From NCBI GenBank assembly GCA_004294385.1, contig REAP01000085.1:1-39185 (forward strand): a stretch of 39,185 nt of DNA. The letters are read 5' to 3'. Below are positions 1-8,700 of the stretch, one piece after another (within the stretch, counting starts at the first letter, position 1; every line of letters starts with the position of its first letter). The translations under genes were made by a program, and so were the position numbers. The notes beneath the pieces are model-generated. The model was not told the DNA's origin. It was given only the letters and a program-made list of their open reading frames with translations, and searched no databases. The DNA comes from Oscillatoriales cyanobacterium. Lineage in GTDB: Bacteria > Cyanobacteriota > Cyanobacteriia > Cyanobacteriales > Microcoleaceae.

Positions 1-20
1 CAAGAACATTTAATCTCCAG

Positions 21-160
21 TGGAACAGGCATCTTGCCTGTTTCTTTTGGTTAGCAACGGGCTAGAAGCCCGTTCCACAAGAACATTTAATCTCCAGTGA
101 AACAGGCATCTTGCCTGTTCTACTTTATAACTCCAGTGGAACAGGCAAGATGCCTGTTCT
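21..160. repeat. Cluster of GGAACAGGC-type palindromic repeats
   Basis: Four short palindromes of one family lie here: ACAGGCA/TGCCTGT versions near 21-44, 97-120 and 135-160, and an ACGGGCT/AGCCCGT version near 56-78. They are separated by a repeated spacer (taatctccagtg). Other copies of the family occur at 2166-2232, 17052-17118, 21390-21415 and 24964-24990. The cluster occupies the sequence downstream of the minus-strand ABC ATPase. Any role, such as mRNA 3'-end hairpins, is inference. Confidence 0.85.
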
Positions 161-185
161 GTAAAATGAGCCTAGCCCCAAAAAA

Positions 186-1169
186 TCACACTTTTCCCGT
201 GCGAAAAACTCTACCAATTACCTCTTCAATGGGCGGATCAGTAACAGTCAAATCCAGCACTTCCAACTCCGCCAACATCTTCGCCACCCCCACCATCAAT
301 TCCTCCCGTTTTACCAAAAATCGCACCGATTTCCCCTCAATTGATTCTACTTCGCCGTAAGCAGAAGCCATATCTTTTGACAGCGGATTGGCTAATTCTA
401 CCTGAACTTGTCGATAAGGCGCAAATCTGTCGAGTAATCCATCCAAATTACCATCATAAACTAATTGCCCTTCATGGATTAACAAAACTCGCTTACACAA
501 AGCAGTAATGTCCGCCATATAGTGACTCGTCAACAGCACCGTTGCTTGATAGCGTTCATTATATTCTCGCAGAAATTGTCTAACACTAAACTGTGCATTT
601 ATGTCCAAACCTAATGTCGGTTCATCTAAAAATAATACCTCCGGTTGGTGCAGCAACGCCGCCATCAATTCCGCCTTCATGCGTTCACCTAAAGAAAGTT
701 TTCGCACCGCCTGATTTAACTTACCTTCTAGAGACAACATCTCGGTTAATTCCCCGACTCTCTGTCGGTAATCTCGATCGCAAATACCATAAACAGCCGC
801 ATTGATTCTCAGAGAGTCGAGGACTGGCAAATCCCAGATTAACTGTTGTTTCTGTCCCATGACTAAGGTGATTTTTTGCAGAAAATCAGATTCGCGGCGG
901 AAAGGAGTGCGATCGCACACTCTTACATTACCAGCAGACGGATAAATTAAACCAGTCAACATTTTCAGCGTCGTAGTTTTGCCCGCGCCATTAGCACCGA
1001 GAAACCCTACTACCTCCCCAGCTTCAATACTGAAAGAAACTCCCTCAACAGCTTTCACATCGCGGTAATTGCGCTTAAAAAAGTGCTTGACGGTTCCTTT
1101 TAGTCCCGGTTCTTTAATGGCGATCGGATAAACTTTGCTCAAGTCTTCAACTAAGATAATTGGCATCAT
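186..1169 (-). CDS. ABC-2 type transporter ATP-binding protein
   Basis: A 327-residue ABC ATPase that would power an ABC-2 type exporter. Visible motifs are the Walker A GANGAGKTT at residues 58-66, the signature LSLGER, the Walker B LFLDEPTLGLD and the switch histidine in LLTSHYMAD. A stretch before the ATPase core (GLKGTVKHFFKR) and a C-terminal extension of about 90 residues after the H-loop are typical of the drug- or viologen-type exporter ATPases in this superfamily. The permease subunits are not in the window; as the gene reads leftwards they may lie beyond the left edge. The start codon at 1169 (MMPII) could equally be the next codon. The substrate cannot be told from the sequence. 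Confidence 0.9.
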   Translation of the reverse strand: MMPIILVEDLSKVYPIAIKEPGLKGTVKHFFKRNYRDVKAVEGVSFSIEAGEVVGFLGANGAGKTTTLKMLTGLIYPSAGNVRVCDRTPFRRESDFLQKITLVMGQKQQLIWDLPVLDSLRINAAVYGICDRDYRQRVGELTEMLSLEGKLNQAVRKLSLGERMKAELMAALLHQPEVLFLDEPTLGLDINAQFSVRQFLREYNERYQATVLLTSHYMADITALCKRVLLIHEGQLVYDGNLDGLLDRFAPYRQVQVELANPLSKDMASAYGEVESIEGKSVRFLVKREELMVGVAKMLAELEVLDLTVTDPPIEEVIGRVFRTGKV

Positions 1170-1328
1170 ATTAACTTTTAACTTTTATTCTAATCTACGA
1201 TATTCCGTCAGGCTTGTACCAAAATTGAATTGTTAATTTTTTTCCCCTATTCCTCCAGAATCAATCCGTGCAGACTGTAGAATTAAAATGCAGCATATTC
1301 ATTATTACATCTCCACAAGTTTACAACT

Positions 1329-2138
1329 ATGGCACTCAAAGCAGACAATTCAGGCATTGCTCGTTTGGTGGGAGACAACTCTCCAGAAAATATTATACTT
1401 ACACCGGGACAAGTTGCTAATTTTCCTGGGGGAGTTTGGCTACTGGGCGGTAATGATACTGTTCAAGGTTCATCGGATGCAGAACGGATTTTTGGCAACG
1501 ATGGTAAAGACAGTCTGTTAGGTAGTGCCGGCAACGATTCTATTTATGGCGGCAAAGGTGATGATGATATTTTAGGAGAAATTGGCAATGATTTCCTCAC
1601 AGGGGACAGAGATAGTGATTTCCTGGATGGTGGCGCGGGAAATGATTTGCTGCGTGGGGGTCAAGGTATTGATTTGTTAGTTGGTGGTGATGGCAATGAT
1701 ACTTTAATTGGCGATAGAGATGTTGATATTTATAAAGGTAGTGCAGGAAGTGATGTTTTTGTGCTTAGAGTCGATCAAGCGGGAGAAAAAATTATTGGAT
1801 TTGAAGTTCCTGATGCAGTAATTGTTGATTTTGATAAATCTAACGATTCGATTGGGATCAGTGTCGCATTTGCCAGCAGCAATATCTCTTTTGAGCAGGT
1901 AAATTATAGCCTCAATGATCCCAGACTTTTACTTCTGAATCCTGCAACTGTAGCAGGTGGAACTAGCTTGTTAGCAAAGGGTGGTATCTCGCAACGAGAC
2001 CTCGATCCCGATGGCAATGGCAGTGTTGAAGCTACTAATATTAGATTTGGTGTTACCAATGCTTTGTTGGGAACTGTGTTGAATGTCACACCGGCAGATT
2101 TAACTGGCCGTTTTATTAATGCTAGTTCTTTGCTTTAA
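1329..2138 (+). CDS. RTX (hemolysin-type) calcium-binding repeat protein
   Basis: A 269-residue protein with a block of glycine/aspartate nonapeptide repeats of the GGxGxDxLx type at about residues 40-140 (GNDGKDSL, GNDSIYGGKGDDDI, GAGNDLLRGG, GDGNDTLIG). In the RTX family these form a calcium-binding parallel beta-roll. The last ~120 residues are non-repetitive and resemble the C-terminal part of other cyanobacterial RTX proteins. No N-terminal signal peptide is seen; RTX proteins usually leave through type I secretion using C-terminal information. No type I exporter gene is nearby. It may be a surface or secreted protein; no catalytic domain is recognised. Confidence 0.85.
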   Translation: MALKADNSGIARLVGDNSPENIILTPGQVANFPGGVWLLGGNDTVQGSSDAERIFGNDGKDSLLGSAGNDSIYGGKGDDDILGEIGNDFLTGDRDSDFLDGGAGNDLLRGGQGIDLLVGGDGNDTLIGDRDVDIYKGSAGSDVFVLRVDQAGEKIIGFEVPDAVIVDFDKSNDSIGISVAFASSNISFEQVNYSLNDPRLLLLNPATVAGGTSLLAKGGISQRDLDPDGNGSVEATNIRFGVTNALLGTVLNVTPADLTGRFINASSLL

Positions 2139-2158
2139 ATTAGCTAATTGATTAATTC

Positions 2159-2232
2159 AATCTCCAGAACGGGCAAGATGCCCGTTCCACAAGAAAACTC
2201 ACAGCTTGTGGAACAGGCATCTTGCCTGTTCT
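2159..2232. repeat. Two GGAACAGGC-family palindromes
   Basis: One copy has an ACGGGCA/TGCCCGT stem (near 2166-2190) and the next an ACAGGCA/TGCCTGT stem (2210-2232). They lie just after the RTX gene and before the convergent membrane-protein gene. The neighbouring stems differ by paired changes that keep base pairing. Confidence 0.8.
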
Positions 2233-2282
2233 TTACTTGCCTTTCTCCATTGCCCTGTGATTTACTTCAAACCTAATTGCCT

Positions 2283-2663
2283 TTAAGATATCAAATCCAT
2301 TGACTTCTTCTTTTTGAGACCTGCCCTAAAAAATGATACCATAAGCCTAATTAATTGGACCATACTCGCAGGATGAGCGATCGCCCAAATGTTAATTGTC
2401 AGACAAGTGACTGCCATTAATAGTAAAATGAATGTTGGAGGCATTACTACCCCAATTATGAACCAAGTAAAAACATGAAATATCATTGTAATAGCAAAGA
2501 CGCTGGCAACAAGTACAGAAGCCTGGACTTGGATTCGAGGTCGATTTAGTCCTGTCAAAATCACTGTCTGCAAAGTGGTCAGCAAGTTTGCCGGAACCAA
2601 AAATGCACAGATAGCTACGCAATAGGTATGCGAGAATTCAGTCACTGTATTAAAATCGAGCAT
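2283..2663 (-). CDS. Hypothetical small membrane protein
   Basis: A 126-residue protein that I do not recognise. It has three likely membrane segments at about residues 14-36, 50-73 and 74-95, followed by a basic tail (RAGLKKKK). No Shine-Dalgarno sequence is obvious before the ATG at 2663. It stands alone, convergent with the RTX gene, with repeats on the RTX side. It is probably real because of its length and consistent hydrophobic pattern, but no function can be assigned. Confidence 0.6.
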   Translation of the reverse strand: MLDFNTVTEFSHTYCVAICAFLVPANLLTTLQTVILTGLNRPRIQVQASVLVASVFAITMIFHVFTWFIIGVVMPPTFILLLMAVTCLTINIWAIAHPASMVQLIRLMVSFFRAGLKKKKSMDLIS

Positions 2664-3094
2664 CAGTGTAATTATGTAACCTGTTGAATATACTTAGAGA
2701 GCATAACTTGACTTGACTTTGATATCTTAGCACTATCACCATAACTTAATCTTTTACGGCGAAGGTCACTCCTAGGACACATTATTTATCCGTGGGGTCG
2801 CCTCTAAAATCTAAAATCTAAAATCTAAAATCGATTGATGGATTCTCGGTATATCGGTGGTCGGGAGCGTAACAGGCTCAAGCACTCACACTCAGTCGAT
2901 CAGGATTATATCATTAAAAATCAGACTTAAGATTTAATCTGAAATCCCTAGAGCCATCTCTAAACTTTTGAGCCAAGTTATCAATAAAGCGCGGGGGTGA
3001 AGTGACAAAATGTGCGCCAAAATTCAAAAATTACACTTTGGATTAAAATAGATAGATAGCTAAGTATATTTGAACAAATTCTGAGGAAGCGACT
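2664..3094. other. Intergenic region with heptamer repeat
   Basis: No gene is seen in these 431 bases. They contain four tandem copies of the heptamer TCTAAAA at 2803-2830, an imperfect hairpin near 2921-2943, and the upstream region of the next gene with GAGGAAG at about 3083-3089 as a ribosome-binding site. Promoters for the two divergent flanking genes should be here but I cannot place them firmly. Confidence 0.5.
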
Positions 3095-4558
3095 GTGACT
3101 GAAAAAAATACCGCTCAATGGGATGCCGGCAGATTTGTCAAAACCTTGGCTTATTTCGGTGTTATTCCCTTCATTGGAAGCATTAGCTGGCTGCAACAAC
3201 TATTTGGAAGCAGCCGCAATACACAAAAAGACCAACCCAAACTGGTACTGGTAGCCGGTGCTACGGGTGGCGTGGGGAAACGAGTGGTGAAGCGACTGCA
3301 ACAGCGAGGAATCAGAGTGCGAGCTCTCGTGAGAGATACCAAAAGAGCTCAAGAAATCCTCGGCAAAAATGTTGAATTAGTCGAGGGAGATATCACCGTA
3401 GCAGAAACTTTAACACCGTTAGTAACCAACGGCATAGAAGCAGTTATCTGCTGCACCGGCACCAAGGTTCAACCAGTTGAAGGAGACACACCAACTCGCG
3501 AAAAATACTATCAAGGCATCAAGTTTTATATGCCTGAAGTGGTTGATGTTCCCGAAATTGTCGAGTATCAAGGCTTGAATAATTTAGTACAAGCTGTTCG
3601 CAACCAGCTAATTAAAACCGGACAAAAAACAATCTTTGATTTCACAAAACCGAGTCAAGATTTGAAGGAAACTTGGGGGGCACTTGATGATGTTGTGATG
3701 GGTGGAACTAGCGAAAGTTCGATCATACTAACGGATAATACAGCTTTATTCACAGGTAATGTTTCTACGGCAAATTCTGGTGGCTTTGCTTCGGTGCGTA
3801 CCCGTAATTTTGAGAGGGCGATTGATTTAACAGGATTTAGTGGTATTCAACTGCGTGTCAAAGGCGACGGGAAGCGCTACAAATTGATTGTTCGCAGTGA
3901 ATCTAAATGGGATGGCATTGGCTATTGCTATTCTTTTGACACGGTTTATAATATCTGGATTACTGTCACGATTCCTTTTGATAAGTTAATTCCAGTTTTC
4001 CGCGCTAAGACTGTCAAAGATGGCTCGAAATTAAATACTAAAAGTATTTATTCTTTTCAGTTAATGCTGAGCAAGTTTGAATATGATGGCGCGCTTAACC
4101 CGAAATTTACACCTGGTTCTTTTCAAATGCAATTGGAATCTGTCAAAGCTTATGCCGAACAAGAATTGCCCAGATTTGTGATGGTGAGTTCCGCCGGAGT
4201 TACCCGCCCTGGTCGCCCCGGAATTAATTTGGAAGAAGAGCCTCCTGCTGTGAGAATGAATGATATGTTGGGGGGGATTTTGACTTGGAAGTTGAAAGGG
4301 GAGGATTGTGTGCGATCGAGCGGTATACCTTATACTATTGTCAGACCTTGTGCTTTGACGGAAGAAGCAGGTGGCAAAGCTTTAATGTTTGACCAAGGAG
4401 ATAATATTCGGGGCAAAGTTAGTCGGGAAGATATTGCGGAGTTGTGCGTGCAAGCTTTGGATTTGCCTGATGCTTGTAATGTTACTTTTGAGGTGAATGA
4501 GGGGGAAAATGGCAAGGCTGCTGGTGATTGGGAGGGTTTGTTTTCTGGGGTTAAATAA
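3095..4558 (+). CDS. Atypical SDR (NmrA-like) protein with CIA30 domain, HCF173-like
   Basis: A 487-residue protein built from a Rossmann domain interrupted by a CIA30 domain. The NAD(P)-binding motif GATGGVG is at residues 55-61. The CIA30 (complex I intermediate-associated protein 30) part begins near residue 185 (FDF, DDVVMGGTSES) and runs to about 355. The Rossmann fold then resumes with VMVSSAGVTRPGRPG and YTIVRPCAL. This split arrangement is the one known from plant HCF173, which promotes psbA mRNA translation, and from its cyanobacterial relatives. The start is a GTG with GAGGAAG 6 bases upstream. The same role in this organism is inference; the catalytic Tyr-x3-Lys of classical SDRs is not evident. 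Confidence 0.85.
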   Translation: MTEKNTAQWDAGRFVKTLAYFGVIPFIGSISWLQQLFGSSRNTQKDQPKLVLVAGATGGVGKRVVKRLQQRGIRVRALVRDTKRAQEILGKNVELVEGDITVAETLTPLVTNGIEAVICCTGTKVQPVEGDTPTREKYYQGIKFYMPEVVDVPEIVEYQGLNNLVQAVRNQLIKTGQKTIFDFTKPSQDLKETWGALDDVVMGGTSESSIILTDNTALFTGNVSTANSGGFASVRTRNFERAIDLTGFSGIQLRVKGDGKRYKLIVRSESKWDGIGYCYSFDTVYNIWITVTIPFDKLIPVFRAKTVKDGSKLNTKSIYSFQLMLSKFEYDGALNPKFTPGSFQMQLESVKAYAEQELPRFVMVSSAGVTRPGRPGINLEEEPPAVRMNDMLGGILTWKLKGEDCVRSSGIPYTIVRPCALTEEAGGKALMFDQGDNIRGKVSREDIAELCVQALDLPDACNVTFEVNEGENGKAAGDWEGLFSGVK

Positions 4559-4577
4559 CAGTTATGGAATAAGATTA

Positions 4578-4718
4578 AACGAACCGCGAAGACGCAAAGG
4601 ACGCGAAGTAAGAGAAGGAAGAAGATTACTCGGCGGTTGAAACCGCGTCTACACAAACCAAGTCTGCCTCCGCAGACTAAGAGATAACTTGTTCTCAGGA
4701 AAAAGCCTGAGAACAAGT
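4578..4718. repeat. Three adjacent dispersed repeats, including a 13-bp hairpin
   Basis: After the CIA30 gene come three elements in a row: a GAACCGCGAAGACGCAAAGG-type repeat (about 4579-4606); a double hairpin with GGCGGTTGAAACCGC (4632-4646) and AGTCTGC/GCAGACT (about 4661-4678); and a perfect 13-bp hairpin with arms at 4687-4699 and 4706-4718 and a 6-base loop. The middle unit recurs at 13363-13417 and, inverted, at 29431-29480. The last hairpin could act as a transcript end but has no U-run. Confidence 0.75.
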
Positions 4719-4764
4719 AAATTTCCAATTCGCTATGCCCAATTCGCTATGCCCAATTCCCATT

Positions 4765-5643
4765 ATGTCTTTTAGTTTTTTGCGACGATACTCCACGCCT
4801 TATTTATTTTTGTTTCCGGCTTTATTTGTGTTGAGTTTGACTGTTTTGTGGCCGGCTTTGCAGGCTTTTTATTTGAGTTTTACCAGTTATGAATATGATT
4901 TAACTCAAGCGCCGCAGTGGGTGGGGTTGAAGAATTTTGAGCGGTTGTGGCGCGATCGCACTTTTTGGCAAACTTTGACCAATACGCTACTATATCTCGT
5001 CTGTGTTGTACCTGTATTGGTTGTTCTACCGTTGGGAATGGCAATTTTGTGCAATCAGAAGCTCAGGGGGATGAACTGGTTTAGAGCAGCATATTACACG
5101 CCGGCGGTGATTTCAATGGTTGTCGCTGGGATTGCTTGGAAGTGGTTGTTTGCGGAAAATGGACTGCTGAATCAGTTTGGGCAAATGTTGGGTTTTCCTG
5201 CGGTTTCTTGGCTAGCCGATCCAAAGTTGGCAATCTTTAGTGTGATGGCAGTTACTATCTGGAAAGGACTGGGTTATTACATGGTGATTTATTTGGCTGG
5301 GCTGCAAGCTATTCCGGCAGAATTGTATGAAGCTGCTGCGATTGATGGTTCGGATGGTTTGGGGAAGCACTGGGATATTACAGTGCCATTGATGAAGCCT
5401 TATTTGGTTTTGGTGGCGGTGATTTCGGCGATTTCTGCTACTAAGGTTTTTGAGGAAGTTTATATTATGACTCAGGGCGGGCCTCGCAATAGTTCTAAGA
5501 CGGTTGTTTATTATCTTTATGAACGGGCTTTTAAGGATTTGGAAATAGGTTATGCTTGTACGATTGGGCTGGTGTTGTTTTTGCTGATTTTGGGTTTATC
5601 TATTTTGCAAGTTAGCCTTCAGGGGTTGGCTCGCAAGGATTAA
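4765..5643 (+). CDS. Sugar ABC transporter permease (MalF/UgpA type)
   Basis: A membrane permease of the carbohydrate uptake ABC family, about 292 residues and six membrane segments. The cytoplasmic EAA loop that docks the ATPase is clear: EAAAIDGSDGLGKHWDITVP. I chose the ATG at 4765 (MSFSFLRRYS) rather than the in-frame ATG at 4735, because the intervening codons read through a low-complexity AATTCSCTATGCCC-like repeat and would add an unconserved MPNSLCPIPI. No second permease, binding protein or ATPase gene is next to it. Such dispersed sugar transporter genes are common in cyanobacteria. The substrate is unknown. Confidence 0.85.
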   Translation: MSFSFLRRYSTPYLFLFPALFVLSLTVLWPALQAFYLSFTSYEYDLTQAPQWVGLKNFERLWRDRTFWQTLTNTLLYLVCVVPVLVVLPLGMAILCNQKLRGMNWFRAAYYTPAVISMVVAGIAWKWLFAENGLLNQFGQMLGFPAVSWLADPKLAIFSVMAVTIWKGLGYYMVIYLAGLQAIPAELYEAAAIDGSDGLGKHWDITVPLMKPYLVLVAVISAISATKVFEEVYIMTQGGPRNSSKTVVYYLYERAFKDLEIGYACTIGLVLFLLILGLSILQVSLQGLARKD

Positions 5644-5780
5644 GATTTATGACAAATTCAGTTTGTACGCGATACTACTTAGATCACAAGGCTGACTAAA
5701 ACTAAGCTAAATAGCTAATGACAAAGCTCAAGGTGTGTACTATGATCAAGTAAGTTGTCCCCTGTCTAAATTATAAAAAC

Positions 5781-8700
5781 ATGATTTTCCTAGCAGGCTA
5801 TCAAATCACTGAAAAAGTTTATTCGGGAGTCAATACGGTTATTTATCGGGGAATCTGGGAAAAACATAAGTTGCCAGTTGTGATCAAAATACCGATCGCA
5901 GAATATCCCACTCTCGAAGAAATTACTCGGTTGAGACATGAATATAAAATCAGAAAACCCCTCCGTGAAATTACAGAGATTATCAATTCTTATCGCACAG
6001 AGACTCACCACAATGGGATTGCGCTAATATTAGAAGACTTTGGGGGCGTGGCTTTATCTGATTTCCTGACGACTGCTAAACTCGATTTAAAACAATTTTT
6101 AACAATAGGAATTCAGCTAGTAACTGGCTTAGGTAAAATTCATCAGCATCAAATAATTCACAAAGACATCAAGCCTCATAATGTGATCATCAATCCCACA
6201 AATAATTGCGTTAAGATTACCGACTTTAGCATTGCTTCCTGCTTGTTGCGAGAAAATGCAACTTCCAGCTATTCTAATTTGCTCGAAGGCACGTTGGCTT
6301 ATATGTCGCCGGAACAAACTGGTAGAATGAATCGGACGATCGACTATCGCAGCGATTTCTACTCGTTAGGTGTCACTTTTTACGAGATGTTGACTGGTGA
6401 ATTGCCATTTAGTGCGATCGACCCCCTAGAATTAATTCACTGTCACATCGCCCGCACAGCGCCGTCTCCTCGCAGTTTAAATCCCGAAATTCCCGAAGCA
6501 ATTTCTGGCATTGTGATGAAATTGTTGGCGAAAACAGCGGAAAATCGCTATCAAACTGCTGAAGGTTTAAAATTTGACCTAGAATTCTGTTTGGCGAAAC
6601 TGCAAGCTAATGGCAATATATCTGATTTTACTGCCGGAAATGCCGATCGCGCCAGTCAATTGCTCATACCTCAAAAACTCTACGGTAGAGAAACCGAGGT
6701 AGCTGCTTTACTCAGTGCTTTTGAGCGAGTTAGCGGTGCAGAATCCCCCCATTGTAGGGGCGGTGCCCCCGTGCCCGCCCTAGTTGGGGGTGTCGAATTG
6801 ATCCTGGTTTCAGGTTATTCGGGAATCGGCAAAACTGCGATCGTCAATGAAGTGCAGAAACCAATTGTACGCCAGCGCGGCTACTTTATATCTGGAAAAT
6901 TCGACCAGTTTAAACGGAATATTCCTTACGCTTCTCTGATTCAAGCATTCCAGTCATTAATTCGGCAGTTACTAACAGAAAATGACGCATCTATCCTAAC
7001 TTGGAAACAAAAATTGCTAGCTGCTTTGGGAGCTAATGGTCAAGTTGTTGCAGACGTGATTCCCGAAGTCGAATTAATTATCGGAAAACAGCCAGAAGTC
7101 CCGCAATTGGGGCCGACAGAATCGCAAAATCGATTTAATCGCGTCTTCAAACAATTCATCAGCGTGTTTGCTGCACAGTCACACCCGCTAGTGGTTTTTC
7201 TCGACGATTTGCAGTGGGCAGATTCGGCATCGCTGAAATTAATCGAACTGCTGGTGACAGACTCAGATAGCAAATATCTGTTGATAATTGGAGCATATCG
7301 AGACAACGAAGTCAGCGCCACCCACCCGCTGATTGTCACAATTGAAAATATCATCAAAACCCAAGTAGAAACCCAGCTAATTGTCAGCAATATCATTCTC
7401 CAATCCTTAGAGTTAAGTCATGTTAAAGAATTAATTGCGGATACTTTGGAGAGTCAAATTACAGAAAAGATAGGGCTTTTTTCAGAGTTGCTTTTTAACA
7501 AAACTCAAGGAAATCCGTTCTTTTTAACTCAGTTGCTCAAGGCTCTGTCTCAAGAAAATCTGTTAGTTTACGACTTTCAATCGGCTGCATGGCAGTGGGA
7601 TCTCGAACACATTCAAGCGATCGGGATTACTGACTGCAATGTGGTGGAGTTAGTCGCTCGCAATATCAAGAAGTTGCCCGCTGCGGCGCAGTCAGCATTA
7701 AAATTAGCTGCCTGTATTGGCAACCAGTTTAATTTAGAAGTGCTGGCAATTGTCAGCGAAAAATCTCAGAAGGAAACAGCATTAAACCTCTGGGATGCGC
7801 TTCAGGCAGGCTTGGTTTTGCCACTGAGCAACGATTACAAAATTCCGCTGGTTTTTGAAGGAGCAGAAACGGGGCTAGCTGGGCTGCAAGATGTGAAGGT
7901 TGATTATAAGTTTTTGCATGACAGAGTGCAGCAAGCTGCTTATTCTCTGATTCCCGATGAGGAAAAGCAAGCAACGCACCTAAAAATTGGTCAGCTACTG
8001 TTACAGAATACACATGAAGACGCACTAGAAGAAAATATCTTTGATATTGTGAACCAGCTCAATATCGGATTAGAATTCATTACGGAGCAAGCAGAAAAAT
8101 ATAAGCTGGCTGAATTAAATTTAATAGCTGGCAGAAAAGCCAAAGCAGCGTCAGCTTATGAAGCTGCTGTCACACAACTAAGAGTAGGGTTAAAACTCTT
8201 AGCAGAAAACAGTTGGCAGACTAACTACAATCTGACACTAGCACTTTATGTAGAAGCCGTAGAAGCGGAATATCTTAATACTAATTATGACAGATCTGCA
8301 ACTCTGGCTGAAGTTGTTCTGCAAGAAGCAAAGACTCTGCTCGAAAGAGTGAAAGTATACGAGCTCAAAATCCAGTTTTATATGGCTCAAAATCAAATGC
8401 TCAAAGCAATTGATACAGGGCTACAAGTGCTGGATATCCTGGGTATTTCTTTGTCAAATGAAGCGGGTGACGGTGGTTTTGTGGTTGAGTTGCCAACGCT
8501 CACGGACTGGGACAATATCCCAGAAATGACCGATCCATACAAAATAGCAACTCTGAGGATACTGATATCTCTTGTTTCTCCTGCTTGCGCTGCCAAGCCA
8601 GATATGATACCACTGATTTCAGTGACCATGGTTAAAATCTGCATGAAACATGGTCATTCAGCCTTAGCTGCTTTTGCGTATCTGTTTTATAGCATACTAC

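Noticed and set aside
97..360. 87-codon frame at the left end
   Set aside because: It translates palindromic repeats and the antisense strand of the ABC ATPase gene.
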